DNA from: JAKANT01 sp035502095
GTDB taxonomy: Bacteria > Pseudomonadota > Gammaproteobacteria > Burkholderiales > Burkholderiaceae_F
NCBI GenBank assembly: GCA_035502095.1
Contig: DATJUX010000048.1
Span: 151,244-215,243 of the forward strand
Direction of reading: 5' to 3'
DNA length: 64,000 nt
Shown: positions 49,566 through 64,000 of the stretch, piece after piece
Numbering within the stretch: the stretch's first letter is position 1
How the letters are laid out: every line of letters begins with the position of its first letter
Translations under genes and position numbers: made by a program
Notes under the pieces: generated by a model
The model's database searches: none
Told to the model about the DNA's origin: nothing
What the model saw: the letters and a program-made list of their open reading frames with translations, nothing else

Positions 49566-49948
49566 GCGCGCTGCTCCATCCACGTCTCGCGGACTGCCGG
49601 AGGATCTTCGTGCGCGAGGTGGTGCTGGAGGCGCGCATCGGGATCCAGCCGGCCGAGTTGGCGGCCCCGCAGCGCCTCGTCCTGAGCGTCGACCTGTTCA
49701 TCCCGCTTGCGCTGTCGACGCCAAAGGAAGACCGCATCCACGAAGTCGTCGACTACGATTTCGTCCGGACCTCGGTTCGCGAGCGGGTGGCATCCGGCCA
49801 CATCAATCTGCAGGAAACGCTGGTCGACGACATCGCCCGCACCTTGCTCGCCCACCCGGCCGTGCGCGCCGTGCGGGTCGCAAGCGAAAAGCCCGACGTG
49901 TACGAAGACGTCGAAGCCGTGGGCATCGAAGTCTTCCTGTTCAAATAA
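49562..49948 (+). CDS. folB: Dihydroneopterin aldolase
   Basis: A 128-residue enzyme of the folate pathway, forming 6-hydroxymethyl-dihydropterin. FVREVVLEARIGIQPAELAAPQRL is the typical entry with the conserved Glu. VVDYDFVR is the substrate motif, and ETLVDDIARTLL plus ASEKPDVYEDVEAVGIEVF complete the fold. Length matches FolB. Its ATG overlaps the SDR stop (ATGA). Confidence 0.93.
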   Translation: MSALLHPRLADCRRIFVREVVLEARIGIQPAELAAPQRLVLSVDLFIPLALSTPKEDRIHEVVDYDFVRTSVRERVASGHINLQETLVDDIARTLLAHPAVRAVRVASEKPDVYEDVEAVGIEVFLFK

Positions 49949-49987
49949 ACGGGGTCAGATACCAATTTCCATCTTGGAGTTTGCTGG

Positions 49988-50929
49988 ATGAACGCACCTG
50001 TCGAACCCGGCCTGGCACGACGCCGCGACAAGCCCGAACGGGAGCAGGTGAAGCTTGGCAAGCGCCTGCTGCGTTTCACGGGCAAGGCCATTGCCGACTT
50101 CAACATGATCGAGGACGGCGACAAGGTCATGGTCTGCCTCTCCGGCGGCAAGGACAGCTACACGCTGCTCGATCTCCTGCTCACGCTGCGCGAGCGCGCG
50201 CCGATCCGCTTCGACATCGTTGCAGTCAATCTCGACCAGAAGCAGCCCGGCTTCCCGGCCAACGTGTTGCCCGACTACCTGGCGCGCCGCGGGGTGTCGT
50301 TCCACATCGAAACGCAGGACACCTATTCGATCGTCACGCGCGTGGTTCCGGCCGGCAAGACGATGTGCTCGCTCTGCTCGCGCCTGCGGCGCGGCATCCT
50401 GTACCGTGTCGCGAGCGAACTCGGCGCCTCGAAGATCGCGCTTGGCCACCATCGCGACGACCTTCTCGGCACGTTCTTCCTCAACCTTTTCTACGGCGGC
50501 AGGATGAAGAGCATGCCGCCGAAGCTGGTCAGCGACGACGGCCGGCACGTGGTGATCCGCCCGCTCGCGTACATCAGGGAGGAGGACATCGCGCGGTACG
50601 CCCAGGCACGTGCGTTCCCGATCATCCCCTGCAACCTGTGCGGATCGCAGGACAATCTCAAGCGCAAGGAAGTGAAACGGATGCTCGCCGAGTGGGAAAG
50701 GCGGTTTCCGGGCCGGGTCGAGAACACCTTCAACGCGCTTTCACGCGTCGCGCCATCGCACCTGATGGACGGCCACATCTTCGATTTCGTCGGGCTGCGC
50801 GCTACCGGCGTGGCGGATCCCGAGGGCGACACGGCGTTCGACGAGGAGCCGTGCGCGGATGAAGACGTCACGACCCCACGCTCGATCGCTGTGCACCCGA
50901 TCGCGGACGCGCCGCGGACTTCAGGCTGA
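49988..50929 (+). CDS. ttcA: tRNA 2-thiocytidine(32) synthetase TtcA
   Basis: A 313-residue ATP pyrophosphatase that thiolates cytidine 32 of certain tRNAs. The PP-loop is SGGKDS (52-57). Cysteine pairs C127/C130 (CSLC) and C215/C218 (CNLC) supply the iron-sulfur cluster ligands. LGHHRDDLLGTFFLNLFYGG and the MKSMPPKL segment are family-specific. The ATG at 49988 follows a 39-base gap after folB that contains GGGGTCAGATACCAATTT. Confidence 0.95.
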   Translation: MNAPVEPGLARRRDKPEREQVKLGKRLLRFTGKAIADFNMIEDGDKVMVCLSGGKDSYTLLDLLLTLRERAPIRFDIVAVNLDQKQPGFPANVLPDYLARRGVSFHIETQDTYSIVTRVVPAGKTMCSLCSRLRRGILYRVASELGASKIALGHHRDDLLGTFFLNLFYGGRMKSMPPKLVSDDGRHVVIRPLAYIREEDIARYAQARAFPIIPCNLCGSQDNLKRKEVKRMLAEWERRFPGRVENTFNALSRVAPSHLMDGHIFDFVGLRATGVADPEGDTAFDEEPCADEDVTTPRSIAVHPIADAPRTSG

Positions 50930-50964
50930 GCTTCGCGTCGATCTGTACGCTGGCCGCCCGTGCC

Positions 50965-51387
50965 TCACGGCTGTGTCAGCCCGACGACCTGCCAGTTGCC
51001 CTCGACCTGGCGCAGGCGCCGCTCCCAGTACGTGCGCGATTCGCGCCCGTCCAATCCCGGAAAGCGCATGACGACCTCCAGCGTGCAGTCGACGCTCTGA
51101 CCGGGCGCTGCGCGGCAATCGATCGCGTTCACGTCCGCCAGGATAGGTTGAAAGATCGCTGCGACCTGGCGCGCATCGGCGCTTTCCGAGGCCGCGAACG
51201 AGTCGAACCGCGAGTCGGTGTCCAGCTCCTGCGCGACGAGGCGTTGCAGGTCGTCGTGCGACGGCCGGGCAGGCACCGGACCTGCCGCACTGTCAGTGGC
51301 TGCGCAGCCGGCGACGAGCCCGAGCACCAGCGCAAGCACCGGAATCCACAGCAGAACCAGCCAAACGTTCGAGATCCGCCGCTGCAT
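50965..51387 (-). CDS. Putative lipoprotein, unknown function
   Basis: A 140-residue protein. A basic start, a hydrophobic stretch (VWLVLLWIPVLALVLGL) and the lipobox VAGC predict lipidation at C28. The mature part has two cysteines (DCRAAPGQSVDC) and ends in a WERRLRQVEGNWQVVGL segment like small NTF2-like or DUF4878 proteins. A family cannot be fixed by eye. It lies between ttcA (convergent) and the rpoC terminator. Confidence 0.7.
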   Translation of the reverse strand: MQRRISNVWLVLLWIPVLALVLGLVAGCAATDSAAGPVPARPSHDDLQRLVAQELDTDSRFDSFAASESADARQVAAIFQPILADVNAIDCRAAPGQSVDCTLEVVMRFPGLDGRESRTYWERRLRQVEGNWQVVGLTQP

Positions 51388-51490
51388 GACACCCCCGGTT
51401 TGACTGATTCGTTTGGCGGCTTTGTACGCGCCCGGGCGTTACCACAGCGTTATGCCGGATCGGCGCGCGGCGGGATCGCCGACGGATCCG

Positions 51491-51519
51491 AAAAAAAAGC
51501 GGCCGGACAAGCCGGCCGC
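51491..51519 (-). terminator. Rho-independent terminator of the rpoBC operon
   Basis: A perfect 8-bp GC stem (51499-51506 with 51512-51519) with a five-base loop, followed on the minus strand by eight T (51498-51491). It begins 21 bases past the rpoC stop. Confidence 0.93.
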
Positions 51520-51539
51520 CGTGTTGGCAGGTTCCGTGA

Positions 51540-55775
<4,236 letters not shown>

Positions 55776-55817
55776 GCTTACTCCTGATGATTCCGTTCGG
55801 GCTGGTTCACAAGGTTC

Positions 55818-59921
<4,104 letters not shown>

Positions 59922-59974
59922 GGACGCTCCGTTCGACTGACTCAACCACCAACAAAAATTACGGACGAGCGAAA

Positions 59975-60000
59975 CCACGCGGACCACCCGGTCCGCGTGG
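59975..60000 (-). other. Hairpin in the rplL-rpoB spacer, possible RNA processing site
   Basis: A perfect 11-bp inverted repeat (59975-59985 with 59990-60000), four-base loop, about 55 bases before rpoB. It is followed on the minus strand by TTTCG. In E. coli the rplL-rpoB spacer holds an RNase III site; a similar role is inferred here. Confidence 0.5.
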
Positions 60001-60091
60001 CGACAGAAATCAACGTTGTCCGCTCATCAGGGAAGACTTTGATTCGAGTTCGCGACCTCGACGAGGTTCAAACGCGAATCGAAGGCTTCCC

Positions 60092-60135
60092 GCAAAACCG
60101 CTCCTCCGGCGAGGCCAATCGCCCGCCGGAGGAGC
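60092..60135 (-). terminator. Attenuator-like terminator after rplL
   Basis: A perfect 12-bp stem (60124-60135 with 60100-60111 read on the minus strand) with a 12-base loop, followed by GG and four T. It lies 8 bases after the rplL stop. It probably ends part of the transcripts so that ribosomal protein genes exceed rpoBC expression, as the known E. coli rplL-rpoB attenuator does. Confidence 0.65.
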
Positions 60136-60142
60136 CCTGGTG

Positions 60143-60526
60143 CTACTTGACCTCCACCTTCGCGCCGGCGTCTTCCAGCTTTTTCTTGGCGGCGTCGGAA
60201 TCGGCCTTGTTCACGCCCTCCTTCACGGGCTTCGGTGCGCCGTCGACGAGGTCCTTGGCCTCCTTCAGGCCCAGGCCAGTCAATTCGCGCACGGCCTTGA
60301 TGACGTTGACCTTGTTCGCGCCGGCCTCGAGAAGGACCACGGTGAATTCGGTCTTTTCTTCGACCGGGGCCGCGGCCGCGCCGCCGCCGCCGGGGGCAGC
60401 CACCGCCACCGCCGCCGCCGCGGCGGACACGCCGAACTTCTCTTCCATCATCTTGATCAGCTCGCTGATCTCGAGAACGGACTTCGCCGCGATCGCGTCG
60501 AGGATTTCCTGATTCGAAAGTGCCAT
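60143..60526 (-). CDS. rplL: 50S ribosomal protein L7/L12
   Basis: A 127-residue stalk protein that recruits translation factors. The N-terminal dimerisation helix (ALSNQEILDAIAAKSVLE) is followed by an Ala/Gly/Val-rich hinge (43-56). The C-domain reads EKTEFTVVLLEAGANKVNVIK and LGLKEAKDLVDGAPKPVKEGV. GGAG precedes the ATG. It lies 48 bases after rplJ. Confidence 0.97.
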   Translation of the reverse strand: MALSNQEILDAIAAKSVLEISELIKMMEEKFGVSAAAAAVAVAAPGGGGAAAAPVEEKTEFTVVLLEAGANKVNVIKAVRELTGLGLKEAKDLVDGAPKPVKEGVNKADSDAAKKKLEDAGAKVEVK

Positions 60527-60574
60527 CTTTGACTCCGGATTACGTTGTGATTTCGAAAATGTTCTGCGCGTGGA

Positions 60575-61105
60575 TCAGGCAGCCGCTTTTTCCTTCGCAT
60601 CGCGCACGGCGGCGAGAGTGCGAACGAACCTCGACGGAACCTCGTTCAATGTGCGGACGAACTGGCCGATCGGCGCCTGCATGGTCGCCATCAGCTTTGC
60701 CAACAACTCCTCGCGGCTCGGCATCGTCGCCAGTGCCTTGACGCCCTTTTCGTCCATGACGAAATTGGCCATCGCACCGCCCTTGACGACGAGCTTGTCG
60801 TTGTCCTTGGCAAAACCCGCCATTACCTTGGCTGCCGCGAGGGGGTCGGAACTGAACCCGTAGACCAGGGGCCCGACCAGCTTGTCGGACAGACCCTTGA
60901 ACGGGCTCTCGTTCACGGCACGACGTGCCAGGGTGTTCTTCAGCACACGCAACTTCACACCTTGCCCGCGCGCCTGCTTGCGCAGCTTGGTGACTGCTTC
61001 CACGCTCAGACCACGATACTCGGCCACGACGATCGTCTGGGCTCCCGCCACGAGGGCGGCAACCTCATCGATCTGCGCTGCCTTTTCCTGTCGATTGAGA
61101 CCCAC
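60575..61105 (-). CDS. rplJ: 50S ribosomal protein L10
   Basis: A 176-residue base of the L7/L12 stalk. GLNRQEKAAQIDEVAALVAG is the conserved N-terminus, and VVAEYRGLSVEAVTKLRKQ and LRVLKNTLARRAV follow. The C-terminal helix binds L12 dimers. The start is a GTG at 61105; the upstream open frame is the leader. A GAGTGGAG-type ribosome-binding site precedes it. L10 is expected to repress its own operon through the leader. Confidence 0.96.
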   Translation of the reverse strand: MGLNRQEKAAQIDEVAALVAGAQTIVVAEYRGLSVEAVTKLRKQARGQGVKLRVLKNTLARRAVNESPFKGLSDKLVGPLVYGFSSDPLAAAKVMAGFAKDNDKLVVKGGAMANFVMDEKGVKALATMPSREELLAKLMATMQAPIGQFVRTLNEVPSRFVRTLAAVRDAKEKAAA

Positions 61106-61469
61106 GGTTCTGGCTCCACTCAAAGGTGCTCTGCGTTGGCTTCGCACCGGTTCGAACACCGGCGACCAAACGAGACCTTTGAGCCGATCGATCCCCGCCA
61201 ACACCCGGACAGGGACCTCACAACGCAACAATCTCTTCGGGTCTGCCGTCTGCGCTGGATTCGGACCGTTCAACCCGCGCCGCCGGTGCGCGACGCGGGT
61301 AGCGATCGTTGCTTAGGTCGGGCTCGGCGCAGGTTCCGAAACCATCCACCTGGGCCTGCGTCGTTCCCGATTCCAGCGGTCTTTGACAGCGCGTGTCCCA
61401 TACAGCGGACCCGCGGCCCAAAGCCCTGTAAAAACTGCCGGCCGACTCCTTCGGCCGGCGAATCATTCG
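61106..61469 (-). promoter_or_regulatory. rplJL leader region (L10 autoregulatory leader expected)
   Basis: 364 bases without a gene between rplA and rplJ. In Proteobacteria this spacer holds the L10(L12)4-binding leader RNA and a promoter. A terminator-like hairpin sits at its 5' end. I could not fold the L10 site by eye, so the assignment rests on position and length. Confidence 0.6.
61429..61459 (-). terminator. Terminator-like hairpin directly after rplA
   Basis: A perfect 9-bp stem (61437-61445 with 61451-61459) with a five-base loop, followed on the minus strand by AG and five T (61433-61429 region). It starts 11 bases after the rplA stop, so some transcripts from rplKA should end here. 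Confidence 0.75.
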
Positions 61470-62162
61470 TCAGGCGCCCAACGTGGCCGGATCGACCCGG
61501 ACGCCAATACCCATCGTCGAGGACACCGAGACCTTGCGCAGGTAGATGCCCTTCACCGACGTCGGCTTTGCCTTGTTCAGTGCATCGATCAGCGCGGCGG
61601 CGTTCGTCTTCAGGTTCTCCGCCTCGAACGACGCGCGGCCGATCGAGCAGTGAACGATGCCTTCCTTGTTGGCCCGGAACTGGACCTGGCCGGCTTTGGC
61701 GTTCTTGACCGCCGCCGCAACGTCCGCCGTCACCGTTCCCACCTTCGGATTCGGCATCAGACCGCGCGGGCCGAGGATCTGGCCCAACTGGCCCACCACG
61801 CGCATCGCATCCGGGGAGGCGATGACGACGTCGAAATCCATGAAACCGCCCTTGACCCTGGTCGCCAGGTCCTCGAATCCGACCACATCGGCACCTGCCG
61901 CCTTGGCTTCCTCGGCCTTGGCGCCCTGGGTAAAGACTGCGACGCGGACCGTCTTGCCGGTCCCGGCGGGCAGGACCACGGAGCCGCGCACCGACTGGTC
62001 CGACTTCTTCGCGTCGATTCCGAGCACAACAGCCACATCGACCGACTCGTCGAACTTGGCGGTCGCGGTTTCCTTGACCAGCTTGAGCGCGTCGACGAGC
62101 GGATAGCTCGTGTTCAACTTGACCTTGCTGGTGATCGCCTTCCGGCGCTTGGAGATCGCCAT
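61470..62162 (-). CDS. rplA: 50S ribosomal protein L1
   Basis: A 230-residue protein of the mobile L1 stalk and translational repressor of rplKA. MAISKRRKAITSKV begins the protein. VRGSVVLPAGTGKTVRVAVF and GPRGLMPNPKVGTVT are the hallmark motifs, and VQFRANKEGIVHCSIG follows. Its ATG directly follows the rplK TAA with no spacer. Confidence 0.97.
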   Translation of the reverse strand: MAISKRRKAITSKVKLNTSYPLVDALKLVKETATAKFDESVDVAVVLGIDAKKSDQSVRGSVVLPAGTGKTVRVAVFTQGAKAEEAKAAGADVVGFEDLATRVKGGFMDFDVVIASPDAMRVVGQLGQILGPRGLMPNPKVGTVTADVAAAVKNAKAGQVQFRANKEGIVHCSIGRASFEAENLKTNAAALIDALNKAKPTSVKGIYLRKVSVSSTMGIGVRVDPATLGA

Positions 62163-62594
62163 TTACAGGCCCTCCACGGTGATACCCATGCTGCGGGCAG
62201 AGCCTGCGATCGTGCGCACCCCGGCGTCGACATCCGCCGCGGTGAGGTCCGGCATCTTGGCCTTGGCGATTTCCTCTGCTTGCGCCCGGGTAATTTTTCC
62301 CACTTTGTCTGTATGGGGCTTGCTCGACCCTTTTTCAATCTTGGCAGCCTTCTTGATCAGCACCGTCGCCGGCGGCGTCTTCATCACGAAGGTGAAGCTC
62401 TTGTCCGCGAACGCCGTGATGACCACCGGCACGGGAAGTCCCGGTTCCAATCCCTGGGTCTGCGCGTTGAACGCCTTGCAGAACTCCATGATGTTCAGGC
62501 CGCGCTGGCCGAGCGCGGGACCGATCGGGGGGCTGGGATTCGCCTTCCCCGCCGGCACTTGCAGCTTGATGAAACCGACGATCTTCTTTGCCAT
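62163..62594 (-). CDS. rplK: 50S ribosomal protein L11
   Basis: A 143-residue protein of the GTPase-associated centre. FIKLQVPAGKANPSPPIGPA is the proline-rich N-domain targeted by thiostrepton. FCKAFNAQTQGLEPGLPVPV follows, and the C-domain has ARTIAGSARSMGI-like VRTIAGSARSMGITVEG. GGAG precedes the ATG. Confidence 0.97.
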   Translation of the reverse strand: MAKKIVGFIKLQVPAGKANPSPPIGPALGQRGLNIMEFCKAFNAQTQGLEPGLPVPVVITAFADKSFTFVMKTPPATVLIKKAAKIEKGSSKPHTDKVGKITRAQAEEIAKAKMPDLTAADVDAGVRTIAGSARSMGITVEGL

Positions 62595-62715
62595 GCCTGC
62601 TCCGTGAGTTCAAGCGTCGGTTCGGGCGTGCCGCCCTACTGCGACTCCTCAATCGTTGCGAGCCACTGACGCGGGCCCCGTCACGGCGCGACGCCCGAAT
62701 GCGTCGCGCAGAACC

Positions 62716-63303
62716 TCAGACCTTCTCGACCTGGCCGAATTCCAGGTCGACCGGCGTCGAGCGACCGAAGATGGTCACCGAGACGCGCACCCGGCTCTTG
62801 TCGTAGTTCACTTCCTCGACGTTGCCGTTGAAGTCGGTGAAAGGGCCATCCTTGACCCGGACCATCTCGCCCACCTCGAACAGCACCTTCGGGCGCGGCT
62901 TCTCGTAGCCCTCCTGCATGCGCAGAAGGATCTCGTCGACCTCCTTCTGCGGCAGCGGCGAGGGCTTGTTGGCCTTGCCGCCAAGAAACCCCGTCACCTT
63001 GGGGGTGCTCTTGACCAGGTGCCACGCCTCGTCGGTCATGTCCATCTCGACCAGCACGTAACCTGAATACAGCCGTCGCTCGGTGATGGCGCGCTTGCCC
63101 CCCTTGACCTCGACCACCTCTTCGGTCGGGACCATGATGCGGCCGAACATCGATTGCAGTCCGGCTCGATCGACCCGCTCCTGCAGTGTCTTGGCGACGC
63201 TCTTCTCCATCCCGGAGTAGGCGTGCACGACGTACCAGCGTTTGGTTCCGCCGGACTCCGCCGTTTCGGGCTTGGTCGCTTCCGTCAAAGTCACCTCCAA
63301 CAT
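62716..63303 (-). CDS. nusG: Transcription termination/antitermination protein NusG
   Basis: About 195 residues. The NGN domain starts RWYVVHAYSGMEKSVAKTL, with YSGYVLVEMDMTDEAWHLV and VTGFLGG. The C-terminal KOW domain is EVGEMVRVKDGPFTDFNGNVEEV. NusG tethers RNA polymerase to Rho or ribosomes. ATG 63303 overlaps the secE stop by one base. A GGAGG at 63298-63294 is better spaced for a TTG at 63288, which would shorten the protein by five residues. A 9-bp hairpin (62686-62694 with 62701-62709) without a T tract follows the gene. Confidence 0.96.
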   Translation of the reverse strand: MLEVTLTEATKPETAESGGTKRWYVVHAYSGMEKSVAKTLQERVDRAGLQSMFGRIMVPTEEVVEVKGGKRAITERRLYSGYVLVEMDMTDEAWHLVKSTPKVTGFLGGKANKPSPLPQKEVDEILLRMQEGYEKPRPKVLFEVGEMVRVKDGPFTDFNGNVEEVNYDKSRVRVSVTIFGRSTPVDLEFGQVEKV

Positions 63304-63683
63304 CACTTCCAGCGCAGGAGCAGGTCGTACAGGACGTACTCCAGCGATTTGTCGACGATGAACAGGAAGACGGCCATGATCGCGACGAACGCGAACACGA
63401 TGCCGGTGGTGTTGATCGTCTCTTTCCGCGAAGGCCACGTGACCCTTCGCGTCTCTTCGTAGGCCTCGTGGGCGAAGCCGAGGAATCGCTTGCCGGGGTG
63501 CGTGAACCAGGCGATACCTACTGCCACGACCAGGCCGCCAAGCAGGATGCCGATGCGGACGAGCAAGGTGCGCTCGGACAGCAGGCTGAAGCCGAGCACA
63601 CCGGCCAGCAGCGCGGCGGCCGCGAGCGTGACCAGCGCCAGGTCGATCTTGCTGTTTACGGTTTGAACGTCTTGCGTAGTCAT
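63303..63683 (-). CDS. secE: Preprotein translocase subunit SecE
   Basis: A 126-residue three-helix form of SecE. TM1 and TM2 (about 15-37 and 42-61) precede the conserved amphipathic hinge with RFLGFAHEAYEETRRVTWPSRKE. TM3 follows at 92-115. It clamps SecY in the translocon. The start ATG lies 43 bases downstream of the tRNA-Trp gene. Confidence 0.95.
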   Translation of the reverse strand: MTTQDVQTVNSKIDLALVTLAAAALLAGVLGFSLLSERTLLVRIGILLGGLVVAVGIAWFTHPGKRFLGFAHEAYEETRRVTWPSRKETINTTGIVFAFVAIMAVFLFIVDKSLEYVLYDLLLRWK

Positions 63684-63725
63684 GTCGCGTTTTCGTGCGT
63701 CCGGCGGGCGCCTCGTCGTTCAATC

Positions 63726-63801
63726 TGGCAGGGGCAGAGGGAATCGAACCCCCAACCTTCGGTTTTGGAGACCGACGCTCTGCCAGTTGAGCTATACCCC
63801 T
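63726..63801 (-). tRNA. tRNA-Trp (CCA anticodon)
   Basis: A 76-nt cloverleaf read on the minus strand. The acceptor AGGGGTA pairs with TGCCCCT, wobble considered. The D-arm is GCTCAACTGGCAGAGC, the anticodon loop CTCCAAA holds anticodon CCA, and the T-arm contains GGTTCGATTCC. The 3' CCA is encoded at 63728-63726. It lies between tuf and secE, as usual in Betaproteobacteria. Confidence 0.95.
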
Positions 63802-63857
63802 GTGCGTAACTGGCGCGCGGGACAAGTTCCAGGTCGAACGTGCCCCGCTCCGGCGGA

Positions 63858-64000
63858 CTACTCGATGATTTTGGCGACGACGCCGGCGCCGACGGTCTTG
63901 CCGCCCTCGCGCACCGCAAAGCGCAGTCCCTCTTCCATCGCAATCGGCGATATCAGCGCCACCGTCATCTGGATGTTGTCCCCGGGCATCACCATCTCCG
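63858..64000 (-). CDS. tuf: Elongation factor Tu, C-terminal end (5' part outside window)
   Basis: The minus strand, open to the window edge, reads MVMPGDNIQMTVALISPIA and ends in GGKTVGAGVVAKIIE-type sequence (here GGKTVGAGVVAKIIE with stop TAG). This is the last ~47 residues of domain III of EF-Tu. The gene is followed by tRNA-Trp and secE. Confidence 0.93.
   Translation of the reverse strand, partial: EMVMPGDNIQMTVALISPIAMEEGLRFAVREGGKTVGAGVVAKIIE

Noticed and set aside
62686..62709. Terminator after nusG
   Set aside because: A 9-bp hairpin exists but has no T tract and is followed by rplK, which belongs to the same transcriptional block; a processing or pause role is as likely.

Overview
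This window is GC-rich, densely coded chromosomal DNA from a betaproteobacterium, probably of the order Burkholderiales or a close relative. The basis is gene content and order. A tuf / tRNA-Trp / secE / nusG / rplKAJL / rpoBC block is present. secB and grxC lie beside gpsA, opposite gpmA. hslVU lies close to dksA and a COG0523 GTPase. dapF-DUF484-xerC is followed by a pair of lipid A acyltransferases divergent from metK. ahcY is preceded by an S-adenosylhomocysteine (SAH) riboswitch. No phage, insertion sequence, CRISPR array or rRNA operon was seen. The one tRNA is tRNA-Trp.

Layout. 1-3.7 kb: the comF end, trmL, and a minus-strand operon (rhodanese, grxC, secB, gpsA, LOG-family hydrolase). 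3.8-8.8 kb: gpmA, an EnvC-like amidase activator, a carboxy-terminal protease, a MoeB/ThiF enzyme and dsbB on the plus strand. 8.9-18 kb, mostly minus: slmA, sppA, a HAD nucleotidase, argB, hslVU, a tandem-STAS protein and dksA, with one small plus-strand HMA-domain gene. 18-23 kb, minus: COG0523 GTPase, RlmI-type methyltransferase, xerC, DUF484, dapF. 23.3-26.9 kb: an accessory insertion with two lipoproteins and an 882-residue adenylate cyclase-STAND-TPR protein. 27-36 kb: two LpxL/HtrB-type acyltransferases, then metK, a haem sensor with an overlapping degenerate-cyclase gene, the SAH riboswitch, ahcY, a PanE-like reductase, a holin-like membrane protein and metF. These form an activated-methyl-cycle locus with an embedded two-gene sensor. 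36-40 kb: GST, isochorismatase-type hydrolase, a broken GST, cupin, DUF2917 and a divergent LysR regulator, then 5-formyltetrahydrofolate cyclo-ligase. 40-51 kb: slt, an NDUFA9-like protein, cca, a large membrane patatin, DUF2905, MidA-like methyltransferase, pteridine reductase-like SDR, folB, ttcA and a lipoprotein. 51.5-64 kb: the rpoC-to-tuf block on the minus strand.

Most genes are housekeeping. The most unusual content is: (i) the haem sensor that ends at its HAMP domain, followed by a degenerate cyclase-fold protein, both between metK and ahcY; (ii) the predicted active adenylate cyclase fused to a STAND ATPase, inserted between dapF and the acyltransferases; (iii) a patatin whose catalytic Ser and Asp are about 660 residues apart with a multi-helix membrane block between them; (iv) a tandem-STAS protein with an internal duplication; and (v) perfect palindromes in the LysR/DUF2917 intergenic region. 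Functions rest on motif recognition by eye. No database search was run.
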